From CAVPEV01 sp963703555 (GTDB lineage: Bacteria > Actinomycetota > Actinomycetes > Actinomycetales > Cellulomonadaceae): DNA of 64,000 nt. Under the pieces are notes generated by a model that saw only the letters and a program-made list of their open reading frames with translations, ran no database searches and was not told where the DNA came from. Both the position numbers and the translations under genes were made by a program. The number at the start of each line of letters is the position of its first letter. Positions within the stretch are counted from its first letter, which is position 1. Below are positions 1-8,230 of this stretch, piece by piece. Location of the stretch: positions 1 to 64,000 of the forward strand of contig CAVPEV010000038.1 of assembly GCA_963703555.1 (NCBI GenBank), read 5' to 3'.

Positions 1-1648
1 GGTCAGGTCTTTCTTAGAGGTGCTTCGTGGATCCGGATGTGCTAATTGTTGGTGGGCGCATTGGCAGGGCTGTCGGTTAACACCGAGTTCAGAGGTCACC
101 GAGTGCCCGTCCGTCCTTACTTCGACGAACATCGGCGTGTCGAGCCCGGTAGATTGTGCGATGCTGAGACAATTCTTTCATGAGCGCACCGACCTATGCC
201 GAGCTGGCAGAAATGGTCGCGGTGCTGACAGGGGGACTCGCCGCCCTGGAAGACAGGAACACGGCTCTGGCCGATGAGGTCTGCGCGTTGCGCCAGGAGA
301 ACCTCACGCTTCGAGCCCGCGTCAGCGAGCTGGAGGCTCAGGCGGGGACGAGCTCGCGCAACTCCTCCCAACCGCCGTCCCTGGACGGGCTGGGCAAACC
401 GGCTCCCAGGTCGTTGCGCCGGCCCTCGGGGCGCCGCCCCGGCGGGCAGGGCGGCCACGAAGGTAAGACCCTGCGTCAGGTCGAGGTCCCGGACGAGGTC
501 GTGGTGCACGAACCACCCAGCTGCACCAGGTGCGGGGCCGACCTGGCCGACGCGCCGGTGACAGGTACTCGACGGACCCAGGTGTTCGACATCGCCCCGA
601 TCAAGATCCACGTCGTCGAGCACCAGATGCGCTCGCGCCGGTGCGTGTGCGGGACCCTCACCCGCGCCGGCGCCCCCGAGCAGGCCGACGCGCCCGTGCA
701 GTACGGGCCGGTGGCCCGGGCGGTCATGGTCTACCTGTTCCAGGGCCAGTTCCTGTCCAGGATCCGCACCGCCGACGCCCTCTCGGAGATCTTCAACGCC
801 CCCGTCAGTGCGGCCACCGTCGCAGCAGCGGTCACTCGCGCCGCCGGTGACCTGCGCCCGTTCCTGTCCCAGGTCACCGCCCAGCTCGCCGCCTCGGGCC
901 TGGCGCACTTCGACGAGACCGGGCTGCGCTGCCAAGGGCGCCTGGCCTGGTTGCACTCGGCCTGCAACCAGGCCTTCGCGCTGCTGTACGCCCACCCCAG
1001 GCGCGGCAAGGTGGCGATGGACGCGATGGGGGTGCTGCCCACCTTCACCGGCACCGCCGTGCACGACGCGTTCGCACCCTACGACCGCTACCCCCACGCC
1101 ACCCACGCCCTGTGCGCGGCCCACGTCCTGCGCGAGCTGCAAGCCGTCCAGGACTACCACCGCCAGCAGCCCAGCCCCGGCCCGTGGTGCTGGGCCGAGC
1201 AGGCCGCCACCGCACTACGGACCCTCATCACGGCGGCCGACCAGGCCAACACCGCCGGCCACCCGGTCGACCCCCGCGTCCTGGCCGAACAACGGCGCCT
1301 GATCAGCCACAGCGCCACCATCGCCCAGAGCACCACCCCGGCCAACAAGATCGAACGAAAACACCGGGCCCTGGCCCGGCGCCTGACCAGAAGACTCCAG
1401 GACTACCTACGCTTCGCCACCGACCCCGCCGTCCCCGCCACCAACAACGCCGCCGAACAGCAAATCCGGATGGTCAAGATCCGACAGAAAGTCTCCGGCA
1501 CCATGCGCACCCTCAAAGGAGCCCAAGACTTCGCCGCCATCCGCTCCTACACCGCCACCGCCGCCAAGCACGGCATCACCATGCTCGACGCCCTCACCCG
1601 CCTGACCAGCCACAACACCTGGTACCCCACCACCACCTGACCAGTTAC
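1..1648 (+). mobile_element. IS66-family element, copy 1 (left end outside window)
   Basis: The right inverted repeat acctgaccagttac (1635-1648) is the reverse complement of the left repeat gtaactggtcaggt of copy 2 (1992-2005). Base 1 of the window aligns with base 1998 of copy 2, so only about six bases of this copy's left end are missing. It carries a single transposase gene, as in the one-ORF (ISBst12-type) branch of IS66. A gtaa terminus is typical of the family. Its right flank enters an acyltransferase remnant. The target duplication cannot be tested because the left flank is outside the window. Confidence 0.9.
180..1640 (+). CDS. IS66-family transposase (copy 1, intact)
   Basis: This 486-residue DDE transposase moves the surrounding element by binding its terminal repeats and catalysing strand transfer. 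A leucine-rich coiled segment lies at about residues 25-57, followed by a basic SSRNSSQPPS linker. Zinc-finger cysteines are C115/C118 and C155/C157. The catalytic core shows the FDETG motif and, near the C-terminus, the NNAAEQ motif holding the catalytic Glu. The protein is full length for a single-ORF IS66 element. It differs from copy 2 at only a few residues (for example IKIH against VKIH, and DLRPF against DLGPF), so the two copies diverged recently. No accessory tnpA or tnpB genes accompany it. Confidence 0.93.
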   Translation: MSAPTYAELAEMVAVLTGGLAALEDRNTALADEVCALRQENLTLRARVSELEAQAGTSSRNSSQPPSLDGLGKPAPRSLRRPSGRRPGGQGGHEGKTLRQVEVPDEVVVHEPPSCTRCGADLADAPVTGTRRTQVFDIAPIKIHVVEHQMRSRRCVCGTLTRAGAPEQADAPVQYGPVARAVMVYLFQGQFLSRIRTADALSEIFNAPVSAATVAAAVTRAAGDLRPFLSQVTAQLAASGLAHFDETGLRCQGRLAWLHSACNQAFALLYAHPRRGKVAMDAMGVLPTFTGTAVHDAFAPYDRYPHATHALCAAHVLRELQAVQDYHRQQPSPGPWCWAEQAATALRTLITAADQANTAGHPVDPRVLAEQRRLISHSATIAQSTTPANKIERKHRALARRLTRRLQDYLRFATDPAVPATNNAAEQQIRMVKIRQKVSGTMRTLKGAQDFAAIRSYTATAAKHGITMLDALTRLTSHNTWYPTTT

Positions 1649-1992
1649 CGCTCGCGAGGGTGCTCTCGACCCGACCGATGGTCCTGGCGGGGGAGGCCTC
1701 GTTCGCGTTCTACCTGTTCCATGTGCCACTGCTCGTGCGACTCGGTCTCGGTCCGGTTGAGCGCTGGTACGGCTTCGTGTTCATCACCACGCTTGAATTC
1801 TCGATGATCCTGCTCGTGGCCGTCGGCGCGCACGTCGTGATCGAACTACCCGCCCAACGCTGGATCAGGCGCACACTCGACCGGAGAGCGCGTGTCGCTC
1901 ACCGCGTGAACGGAGCGAGTCGGATGTTCGCCGAGGCAGCAACCGGCACGTCTGATGGTGCTTCACCGGACGCGACCCCCGCCGATTCGCGG
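1649..1992 (+). pseudogene. Acyltransferase-3 (OafA-like) C-terminal fragment between two IS66 copies
   Basis: The open frame reads straight out of the IS66 border (LARVLSTRPMVLAGEASFAF...), then SFAFYLFHVPLLV and a second hydrophobic segment ending PAQRWIRR. This is the last two transmembrane helices of an acyltransferase-3 membrane O-acyltransferase, a family that transfers acetyl or other acyl groups to surface glycans. The N-terminal eight or so helices with the catalytic His are absent. The stop codon is supplied by the taa in the terminal repeat of the next IS66 copy, so both ends are IS-truncated. It is a dead remnant, probably of a decoration gene belonging to the polysaccharide cluster further right. 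Confidence 0.8.
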
Positions 1993-3729
1993 TAACTGGT
2001 CAGGTCTTTCTTAGAGGTGCTTCGTGGATCCGGATGTGCTAATTGTTGGTGGGCGCATTGGCAGGGCTGTCGGTTAACACCGAGTTCAGAGGTCACCGAG
2101 TGCCCGTCCGTCCTTACTTCGACGATCATCGGCGTGTCGAGCCCGGTAGATTGTGCGATGCTGAGACAATTCTTTCATGAGCGCACCGACCTATGCCGAG
2201 CTGGCAGAAATGGTTGCGGTGCTGACAGGGGGACTCGCCGCCCTGGAAGACAGGAACACGGCTCTGGCCGATGAGGTCTGCGCGTTGCGCCAGGAGAACC
2301 TCACGCTTCGAGCCCGCGTCAGCGAGCTGGAGGCTCAGGCGGGGACGAGCTCGCGCAACTCCTCCCAACCGCCGTCCCTGGACGGGCTGGGCAAACCGGC
2401 TCCGAGGTCGTTGCGCCGGCCCTCGGGGCGCCGCCCCGGCGGGCAGGGCGGCCACGAAGGTAAGACCCTGCGTCAGGTCGAGGTCCCGGACGAGGTCGTG
2501 GTGCACGAACCACCCAGCTGCACCAGGTGCGGGGCCGACCTGGCCGACGCGCCGGTGACAGGTACTCGACGGACCCAGGTGTTCGACATCGCCCCGGTCA
2601 AGATCCACGTCGTCGAGCACCAGATGCGCTCGCGCCGGTGCGTGTGCGGGACCCTCACCCGCGCCGGCGCCCCCGAGCAGGCCGACGCGCCCGTGCAGTA
2701 CGGGCCGGTGGCCCGGGCGGTCATGGTCTACCTGTTCCAGGGCCAGTTCCTGTCCAGGATCCGCACCGCCGACGCCCTCTCGGAGATCTTCAACGCCCCC
2801 GTCAGCGCGGCCACCGTCGCAGCAGCGGTCACTCGCGCCGCCGGTGACCTGGGCCCGTTCCTGTCCCAGGTCACCGCCCAGCTCGCCGCCTCGGGCCTGG
2901 CGCACTTCGACGAGACCGGGCTGCGCTGCCAAGGGCGCCTGGCCTGGTTGCACTCGGCCTGCAACCAGGCCTTCGCGCTGCTGTACGCCCACCCCAGGCG
3001 CGGCAAGGTGGCGATGGACGCGATGGGGGTGCTGCCCACCTTCACCGGCACCGCCGTGCACGACGCGTTCGCACCCTACGACCGCTACCCCCACGCCACC
3101 CACGCCCTGTGCGCGGCCCACGTCCTGCGCGAGCTGCAAGCCGTCCAGGACTACCACCGCCAGCAGCCCAGCCCCGGCCCGTGGTGCTGGGCCGAGCAGG
3201 CCGCCACCGCACTACGGACCCTCATCACGGCGGCCGACCAGGCCAACACCGCCGGCCACCCGGTCGACCCCCGCGTCCTGGCCGAACAACGGCGCCTGAT
3301 CAGCCACAGCGCCACCATCGCCCAGAGCACCACCCCGGCCAACAAGATCGAACGAAAACACCGGGCCCTGGCCCGGCGCCTGTGAAGCGCCGCAGGTTTT
3401 CGGCCGCTGCTATGCGGGTTGCGGCTCTCGGTTGAGGGTCGCGTAGTGGGCTTGCTCGTACTCCACTGGCGGGACGTTGCCCAGGGTCGAGTGGAGCCTT
3501 CGGTTGTTGTACCACTCGACCCAGCCGGCTGTCGCGAACTCCACGTCGGCGATCGTCTTGTAGGGGCCGGTGTGGAACACGGTTGTGCGGATGCACTCGG
3601 CCTTGTAGAGCCCGTTGATGCTCTCCATCAGTGCGTTGTCGTAGGCATCGCCGACGGTCCCGATCGAGGGCCGGATGCCCTCGAGAGTGGACTGAGGGAC
3701 GAAATTCGGACCGCATTATTGGCTGATTC

Positions 3730-4614
3730 TTATGCTGCTTGGTGCGTGGCGTACCACTCGTCCTCGACCTCGTCGGGTGTGCGGTATCCCAGGGCCGAGT
3801 GCAGTCGCTTGTGATTGTAGCGCAGTTCGATCCACTTGGTGATGTCCGCGATCGCTCGCGCTCGGGTGGGGTAGGACGTGCGGTGGACACGTTCGTTCTT
3901 CAGGGTCGCGTTGAATGATTCTGCCCACGCGTTGTCATAGCAGATCCCGGTACGACCGACCGAACGGGTGACGCCGTTCGCCTTCGCGTACTTCGCGAAA
4001 TCATCACTCGTATATTGCGTTCCGCGGTCGGAGTGAAAAATGGTGAGACCGGGTCGGGTGCGACCATTACGCACGGCCATGTCCAACGCCTCGATGATCA
4101 GCTCGGTGCGCATGTGCTCGGCCATCGCATATCCCACGGCCTTCTTCGTGGCGCAGTCCAGGACGGTGGCCAGATACACCCAGCCGGCCCAGGTGCGGAT
4201 GTAGGTGATGTCCCCGACGAGCTTGGTCCCGGGATCGGTCGCGGCAAAGTCCCGGCCGAGCAGGTCGGGCAGCTCACCGGCGTCCGAGCTGATCGTGGTC
4301 ACCGGACCCTTCTTCCGCGGCTGAGCGGCGACAAGGCCCAGTTCGGCCATGATCGACCGGACCGTCTGGGGGTCGGCGTGGCGCCCGACACGGGCCAGGG
4401 CGGCGTGGATCCGCCGGTACCCGTAGGTCCCGTCGGAGTCGGCGAACAGGTAGGCGATCACCTCACCGAGCTCGGCGCGCCACGCCGCGGTCGCCGAGGG
4501 ACCGCGGGACTTCCAGTGGTAGTACCCCGAGGTGGACACCTTCGCCCACCGGCACATGTTGGCCACCGAGTAGTTGCCTTCCTCACCATTGATGAACGCG
4601 TACTTGACGCTCAC
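3730..4614 (-). CDS. IS3-family orfB transposase (inner element, intact)
   Basis: This 294-residue product carries the integrase core of IS3 elements. It has an N-terminal HTH_21 region (YGYRRIHAALAR) and the catalytic triad in the motifs GDITYIRTWAGW (D1), FHSDRGTQYTS (D2) and NAWAESFNATLKNE (Glu), ending with the usual NHKRLHSALGYRTPDE signature. It works with OrfA as a fusion made by programmed frameshifting or by coupling; its start overlaps the orfA stop by 4 bp. All catalytic residues are present, so this copy may still be active. Confidence 0.92.
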   Translation of the reverse strand: MSVKYAFINGEEGNYSVANMCRWAKVSTSGYYHWKSRGPSATAAWRAELGEVIAYLFADSDGTYGYRRIHAALARVGRHADPQTVRSIMAELGLVAAQPRKKGPVTTISSDAGELPDLLGRDFAATDPGTKLVGDITYIRTWAGWVYLATVLDCATKKAVGYAMAEHMRTELIIEALDMAVRNGRTRPGLTIFHSDRGTQYTSDDFAKYAKANGVTRSVGRTGICYDNAWAESFNATLKNERVHRTSYPTRARAIADITKWIELRYNHKRLHSALGYRTPDEVEDEWYATHQAA

Positions 4615-4895
4615 CTGTACTCCTTGGCGAAGAAGGCCGCCGCTTTTCCCAGGAACTCACGCTCCTGACGCAGCTCGCGGACTTCCTTGCGCAACCGCTC
4701 CAGCTCGGCCCGTTCAGGCTCGCTGATCGTCGCCATCACCTCCGGGTGCGCACGCCGGTAGGCGTTCACCCAGTTCCGCAACGTCTCCGGGCCGACACCA
4801 AACTCACGAGCCACATCCGCGACCGTCCGCGAGGAATCAATCACCGCGCGCACGACCTGCTCACGAAACTCCGGGGAGAACTTCTTCGGAGCCAT
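4611..4895 (-). CDS. IS3-family orfA (inner element)
   Basis: This 94-residue DNA-binding protein begins MAPKKFSPEFREQVV and has the IS3/IS911-type helix-turn-helix (VADVAREFGVGPETLRNWVNAYR). A leucine-zipper coiled coil follows (ELERLRKEVRELRQEREFL) and the end is the conserved AAAFFAKE. I placed the start at the methionine before APKK because the N-terminal extension upstream has no family similarity. It binds the element's ends and supplies the N-terminal half of the OrfAB transposase. Confidence 0.88.
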   Translation of the reverse strand: MAPKKFSPEFREQVVRAVIDSSRTVADVAREFGVGPETLRNWVNAYRRAHPEVMATISEPERAELERLRKEVRELRQEREFLGKAAAFFAKEYR

Positions 4896-5663
4896 CCAGA
4901 TCACCTCCATCAAATCCCAAAGCATTCTACCTTGGGGACGATGATCCGAAAACAATCCCTCACCTCAGAGCGAGGTGCTCGTTCAGGCGCACGGACGTGT
5001 ACTGGGACCCGGCGTCGCTGTGGTGGATCAGCTCCCCGGGGTGGGCGGGGTGGCCCTCGCGGTCCCGCTGCCACAACGCCATGCGCAGCGGGACCATGAC
5101 CAGGTCGGTGGCCTTGGAGGTCGACGCGTGCCAGGACACGATCCGTTGGGAGAACACGTCGAGGATGAATGCGACGTAGACCCAGCCGGCCCAGGTGCGG
5201 CAGTACGTGAAGTCGGTGACCCACACCAGGTTCGGTGCCGACGCGGTGAACTGCCGGTTCAGCAGGTCCCCGGCACGGATGCCGTCCTTGGCCTGGATCG
5301 TGGTGCGCAGGTGCTTGTCGCGGCGCACCCCGGCCAGGCCCAGTGCCCGCATCGCCCGGTCGACCGCGCCCCGCGAGGCGTCCGGAACGCTCGTACGGCG
5401 CAGGTGCGCGGTCATCTTGCGCCGCCCATACAGGCCCTCCGGGGCCAGCACTCGCTGCCCGGCGGCGTCGGTGGTCCACGCCGCGTTCCGGACCGCGTCC
5501 AGCACGTGGGCGTCAGTGAGCGTGCGGGCGGCGACCCGCCCACGGGCCGACCGCCACGACCGGTAGGTCCGTGCGGCGATCTGGCAGCCCTGCTCGCGCA
5601 GGACCCGGCAGATCGACTCGACCGCGTGACCCTCGGCCCTCATCGTGTCGATGAACCCCATGA

Positions 5664-5975
5664 TCATCGGTTGCGGGGGTCGAGTTCCCCCACGAAGAAA
5701 ACCGTCGCCGCCTTCAAGATCGCGTTGTCCTCCTCCAGCCGGCGGACCTTCGCCTTCAGCGTCTTGATCTCAGCGAGGTCCTCGCTGTTCACCCCGGTAC
5801 GAGCACCTGTGTCGATGTCGGCCTGGGCGACCCACCGACGCACCGACTCCCGGCTCACCCCCAGCTGCTTGGCGACCGCGAACGACGCCGCCGTCACGTT
5901 CTGATACTCCCCGAGGTGGTCGTTGACCAACCTCACCGCACGCGCCCTCAACTCCGGATCGATCTTCTTCGGCAT
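5664..5975 (-). CDS. IS3-family orfA (outer element)
   Basis: This 103-residue protein starts MPKKIDPELRARAVRLV. It contains the helix-turn-helix TAASFAVAKQLGVSRESVRRWVAQ and a coiled coil (EIKTLKAKVRRLEEDNAIL), then KAATVFFVGELD, all characteristic of IS3 OrfA proteins. It is intact, but its partner orfB is broken by the inner IS3 element. Any remaining role would be as a DNA-binding protein or inhibitor. Confidence 0.88.
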   Translation of the reverse strand: MPKKIDPELRARAVRLVNDHLGEYQNVTAASFAVAKQLGVSRESVRRWVAQADIDTGARTGVNSEDLAEIKTLKAKVRRLEEDNAILKAATVFFVGELDPRNR

Positions 5976-6295
5976 GACGACATCCTCCTGCACTCAAACA
6001 GGAGCGGCATCAAACCCGCGGCGCTTCACCTGACCAGAAGACTCCAGGACTACCTACGCTTCGCCACCGACCCCGCCGTCCCCGCCACCAACAACGCCGC
6101 CGAACAGCAAATCCGGATGGTCAAGATCCGACAGAAAGTCTCCGGCACCATGCGCACCCTCAAAGGAGCCCAAGACTTCGCCGCCATCCGCTCCTACACC
6201 GCCACCGCCGCCAAGCACGGCATCACCATGCTCGACGCCCTCACCCGCCTGACCAGCCACAACACCTGGTACCCCACCACCACCTGACCAGTTAC

Positions 6296-6701
6296 GGCCG
6301 CAGAGCCAGTCGTCGAGCAGGCCGAGCGCGACGCCGATGCAGCTGGCCACGGTCGCACTATCGCCGTCGGGGGATTCAGGTGGGACGGCGTCCAGGATCG
6401 CCGCGGGGAGCTGTGTGTCGTTGTCGGCGACGGCTTCGGCGATCAAGCGCAATGTCGTCACGGCGTAGTCGCGGGCTTGCCCGACCGGGCTGAACAGTTC
6501 CATGTTGCGGCGTTCGACCGCTCGGTTCATTGCCGCTTGCAGGGTTTCGAGGTCGGCGACGTCGATGTTGTCGACGTTGATGCCTTCTTCGGCCAGCAGC
6601 GGCGCCAGTTCGCCCAGCATCTCGTTCGCCAGTCCGGGCTTGTGTTCGATCCGCGGCAACCCGGCCGGTGGTTCGGGGCTGTGTGGACGCATGTCCGCCA
6701 T
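6296..6701 (-). pseudogene. Truncated gene of unknown function, 3' end replaced by IS66
   Basis: About 135 codons remain, starting MADMRPHSPEPPAGLPRIEH and running in frame into the IS66 border at 6295. The product is an acidic, soluble, mostly helical protein (LLAEEGINVDNIDVADLETL, then AVERRNMELFSPVGQARDYAV). I do not recognise the family and see no signal peptide, membrane segment or catalytic motif. Beyond the border the frame continues only into antisense IS66 sequence, so the native C-terminus is lost. It lies just left of the ISAs1 and IS30 pile-up. Confidence 0.6.
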
Positions 6702-6743
6702 CCGTTCATCCTCGCACGCAGCGCGCTGACCTCAGGTCACCGG

Positions 6744-8043
6744 CAGGGTCCCGGCAAAGTCGTGTTTCAGCAGGTCAGCAAGAGTTCGACGGGCCGGGCC
6801 GCGTCGCGGGCGTGATGTCGGGTCGCCGCGGCGATGCAGGTGGTCCCGGTCAGGCGTAGGACGCTGATGGCGGTCGATCGCAGGATGGCCATGACCCGGG
6901 GCGCGTGGCCGGTGCGCACGGCTGAGCGGTCTTCGTCGAAGACGACGTCCCGGACCCGGTGCAGCCGGTTCTCGATGCCCCAATGGCCCTGAACCCACGC
7001 AGCGAGCTGGGCCGGTGGAGCCTCGGCGGAGGTCATCGAGGTGATCACGTAGACGACCTCGACGGTCTTCTTGCCACTGTGGGTGCGGGTGCGTCGGATC
7101 TGGGCGACCTGGACCGCGCCGGCGAAGTCCAGCACGGCCGGGGCGGCGGCGACCTTGATCGTGCGCCGAACCCGACGCCCGTGCCCACGATCCAGCGTCG
7201 TGACCGCGCGGATGTCTGCCCATGGCAGCGCCTTGCACCGACGGAACAGGCCGCCCTGGTTCGCCTTGACAGTGAACACGTAGTGCCCACCACGGCCGAT
7301 GACGTACTGCGCGGTGGTGATCTGGGTGTGCATCGCATCGGCCGTGACCACGGCCCCGACCAGGTCAAATGCTTCCAGCAGGGTCCGCAGGGCGGGAATC
7401 TCGTTGCTCTTGGCCGCGACCTGCACCTGCCCCAGCACGACCCCCATCGTGTGGTCCAGGGCGGCGACCAGGTGCGGTGCGACCCTTGCGCCGGCGCGAG
7501 CGCCGCGGACCGTCTTGCCGTCGATGGCGATGACCCACCGCCCGCCGAGCAGACCGACCCGGGTCCGCATCCATGCCCCGACCACGGCATCGAGCAGGTC
7601 GGCGTCCACCCGGGTCAGTGCCCGTCGGATCGTGGCCTCGCACGGGCGGCGCGCGCCGGCGATCCCCAACCGTGCCAGCACCCCGGCGTCGGCATCGGCG
7701 ACCCATTCGCCGATGGCAACGAACGAACGGGCACCGGCCAGAACCCCGGCCAGCGCCACGGCCAGGACCGGGGCGAACCGGTGCCGCACCCCACGACGGG
7801 CCCGGGGATCGCTCACGCGCTCCAGGAGCTCCAGCAGACCAGGGCGAGCCAGCCCCTCGGGCTCGACGGACATGGTGGCGGCAGGCGAAGATGACATGGC
7901 GGGCGTGGTGCTCCGGTGCGGACGGCGGCGTGGGAACTTCCATCCTCACCACCAGCACCACGCCCGCACCTCAACCCACCCGGCGTGTCACACCACAGAC
8001 GCGCAGGTCACAGCCCCAACGCCATAACTTTGCCGGGACCCTG
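6744..8043 (-). mobile_element. ISAs1-family element, copy 1
   Basis: This 1300-bp element is bounded by perfect 17-bp inverted repeats (cagggtcccggcaaagt at 6744-6760 and its complement at 8027-8043). It is flanked by a perfect 10-bp target duplication aggtcaccgg (6734-6743 and 8044-8053), consistent with the 8-10 bp duplications of this family. It landed across the stop codon of an IS30-family transposase gene. It is an inverted, near-identical copy of the element at 13182-14481. Confidence 0.95.
6767..7897 (-). CDS. ISAs1-family transposase (copy 1)
   Basis: This 376-residue protein matches H-repeat/ISAs1 transposases. The N-terminal region shows LLERVSDPRARRGVRH. The catalytic core has VIAIDGKTVRGA (first Asp), AVVTADAMHTQ (second Asp) and the C-terminal GHWGIENRLHRVRDVVFDED carrying the catalytic Glu. 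It is full length and all catalytic residues are visible, so it is probably functional. It differs from copy 2 at GGRWVIAID against GGRRVIAID. Confidence 0.93.
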   Translation of the reverse strand: MSSSPAATMSVEPEGLARPGLLELLERVSDPRARRGVRHRFAPVLAVALAGVLAGARSFVAIGEWVADADAGVLARLGIAGARRPCEATIRRALTRVDADLLDAVVGAWMRTRVGLLGGRWVIAIDGKTVRGARAGARVAPHLVAALDHTMGVVLGQVQVAAKSNEIPALRTLLEAFDLVGAVVTADAMHTQITTAQYVIGRGGHYVFTVKANQGGLFRRCKALPWADIRAVTTLDRGHGRRVRRTIKVAAAPAVLDFAGAVQVAQIRRTRTHSGKKTVEVVYVITSMTSAEAPPAQLAAWVQGHWGIENRLHRVRDVVFDEDRSAVRTGHAPRVMAILRSTAISVLRLTGTTCIAAATRHHARDAARPVELLLTC

Positions 8044-8230
8044 AGGTCACCGGGCGCCGTCACCTGGGATCGCCTCGAGGCGTTGCGCGGGGCTTGCCCA
8101 GTCCATCGTCTTGCGGGGACACTCGTTGAGCTCGACAGCCACTCGGAGCAGCTCCTCGACCTCGTGGACGGCGAGGTTGGTGCCTTTAGGAAAGTACTGG
8201 CGCAGCAAGCCATTGGTGTTCTCGTTGCTG

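Larger units (their letters stand above)
3693..4962 (-). mobile_element. IS3-family element (inner), complete
   Basis: The ends carry imperfect repeats, tgagggacgaaattcgg at 3693-3709 and the complement of tgagggattgttttcgg at 4946-4962. The element is 1.27 kb, within the family range, with two intact minus-strand genes. It sits inside orfB of the outer IS3 element, giving a three-level nest (IS66, then IS3, then IS3). I could not identify a clean target duplication. Confidence 0.85.
3410..5667 (-). pseudogene. IS3-family orfB transposase (outer element), split by inner IS3
   Basis: The N-terminal part (5667 down to about 4963) starts MIMGFIDTMRAEGH and contains the first two catalytic aspartates of the integrase core (VTDFTYC and HHSDAGSQYTS). 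The C-terminal part (about 3692 down to 3410) has the third acidic residue in DNALMESINGLYKAE and the usual IS3 ending NNRRLHSTLGNVPPVEYE. The inner IS3 element separates D2 from the catalytic Glu, so no functional transposase can be made. The start overlaps the end of orfA by 4 bp, as expected for coupled or frameshifted IS3 translation. Confidence 0.9.
3383..6028 (-). mobile_element. IS3-family element (outer), itself split by a second IS3 element
   Basis: Terminal repeats are tgaagcgccgcaggttt (3383-3399) and, on the opposite end, the complement of tgaagcgccgcgggttt (6012-6028), with one mismatch in 17. It is flanked by the 4-bp target duplication cctg. Without the inner insertion (3693-4962) the element would be about 1.38 kb, normal for IS3. 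It carries overlapping orfA and orfB on the minus strand. Confidence 0.9.
2177..6287 (+). pseudogene. IS66-family transposase (copy 2), disrupted by IS3 insertion
   Basis: The first part (2177-3382) encodes residues 1 to about 402 and the rest resumes at 6029-6287 (TRRLQDYLRFATDP... to the same C-terminus as copy 1). The IS3 insertion falls after ALARRL, before the NNAAEQ motif, so the catalytic Glu is separated from the rest of the active site and the gene is dead. The reading frame is otherwise unbroken, which shows that the interruption is recent relative to point-mutation decay. Confidence 0.92.
1992..6295 (+). mobile_element. IS66-family element, copy 2, split by nested IS3 elements
   Basis: Left repeat gtaactggtcaggt is at 1992-2005 and right repeat acctgaccagttac at 6282-6295. 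The element is interrupted at 3383-6028 by an IS3 element flanked by a 4-bp duplication (cctg at 3379-3382 and 6029-6032). Removing the insert restores a sequence nearly identical to copy 1. The 8 bp flanking this copy (gattcgcg on the left, ggccgcag on the right) do not match. IS66 elements normally make an 8-bp duplication, so the locus was probably rearranged after insertion, perhaps by recombination with copy 1. Confidence 0.9.

Noticed and set aside
117..1160. Long open frames antisense to the IS66 transposases, and many similar long antisense frames over the glycan and MMPL genes.
   Set aside because: They are the expected by-product of very high third-position GC; translations are low-complexity Arg/Pro/Gly/Val with no family motifs.
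8044..8230. An independent small gene on the minus strand between ISAs1 and the inner IS30.
   Set aside because: Its correct frame reads PSNENTNGLLRQYFPKG and is the detached C-terminus of the outer IS30 transposase.
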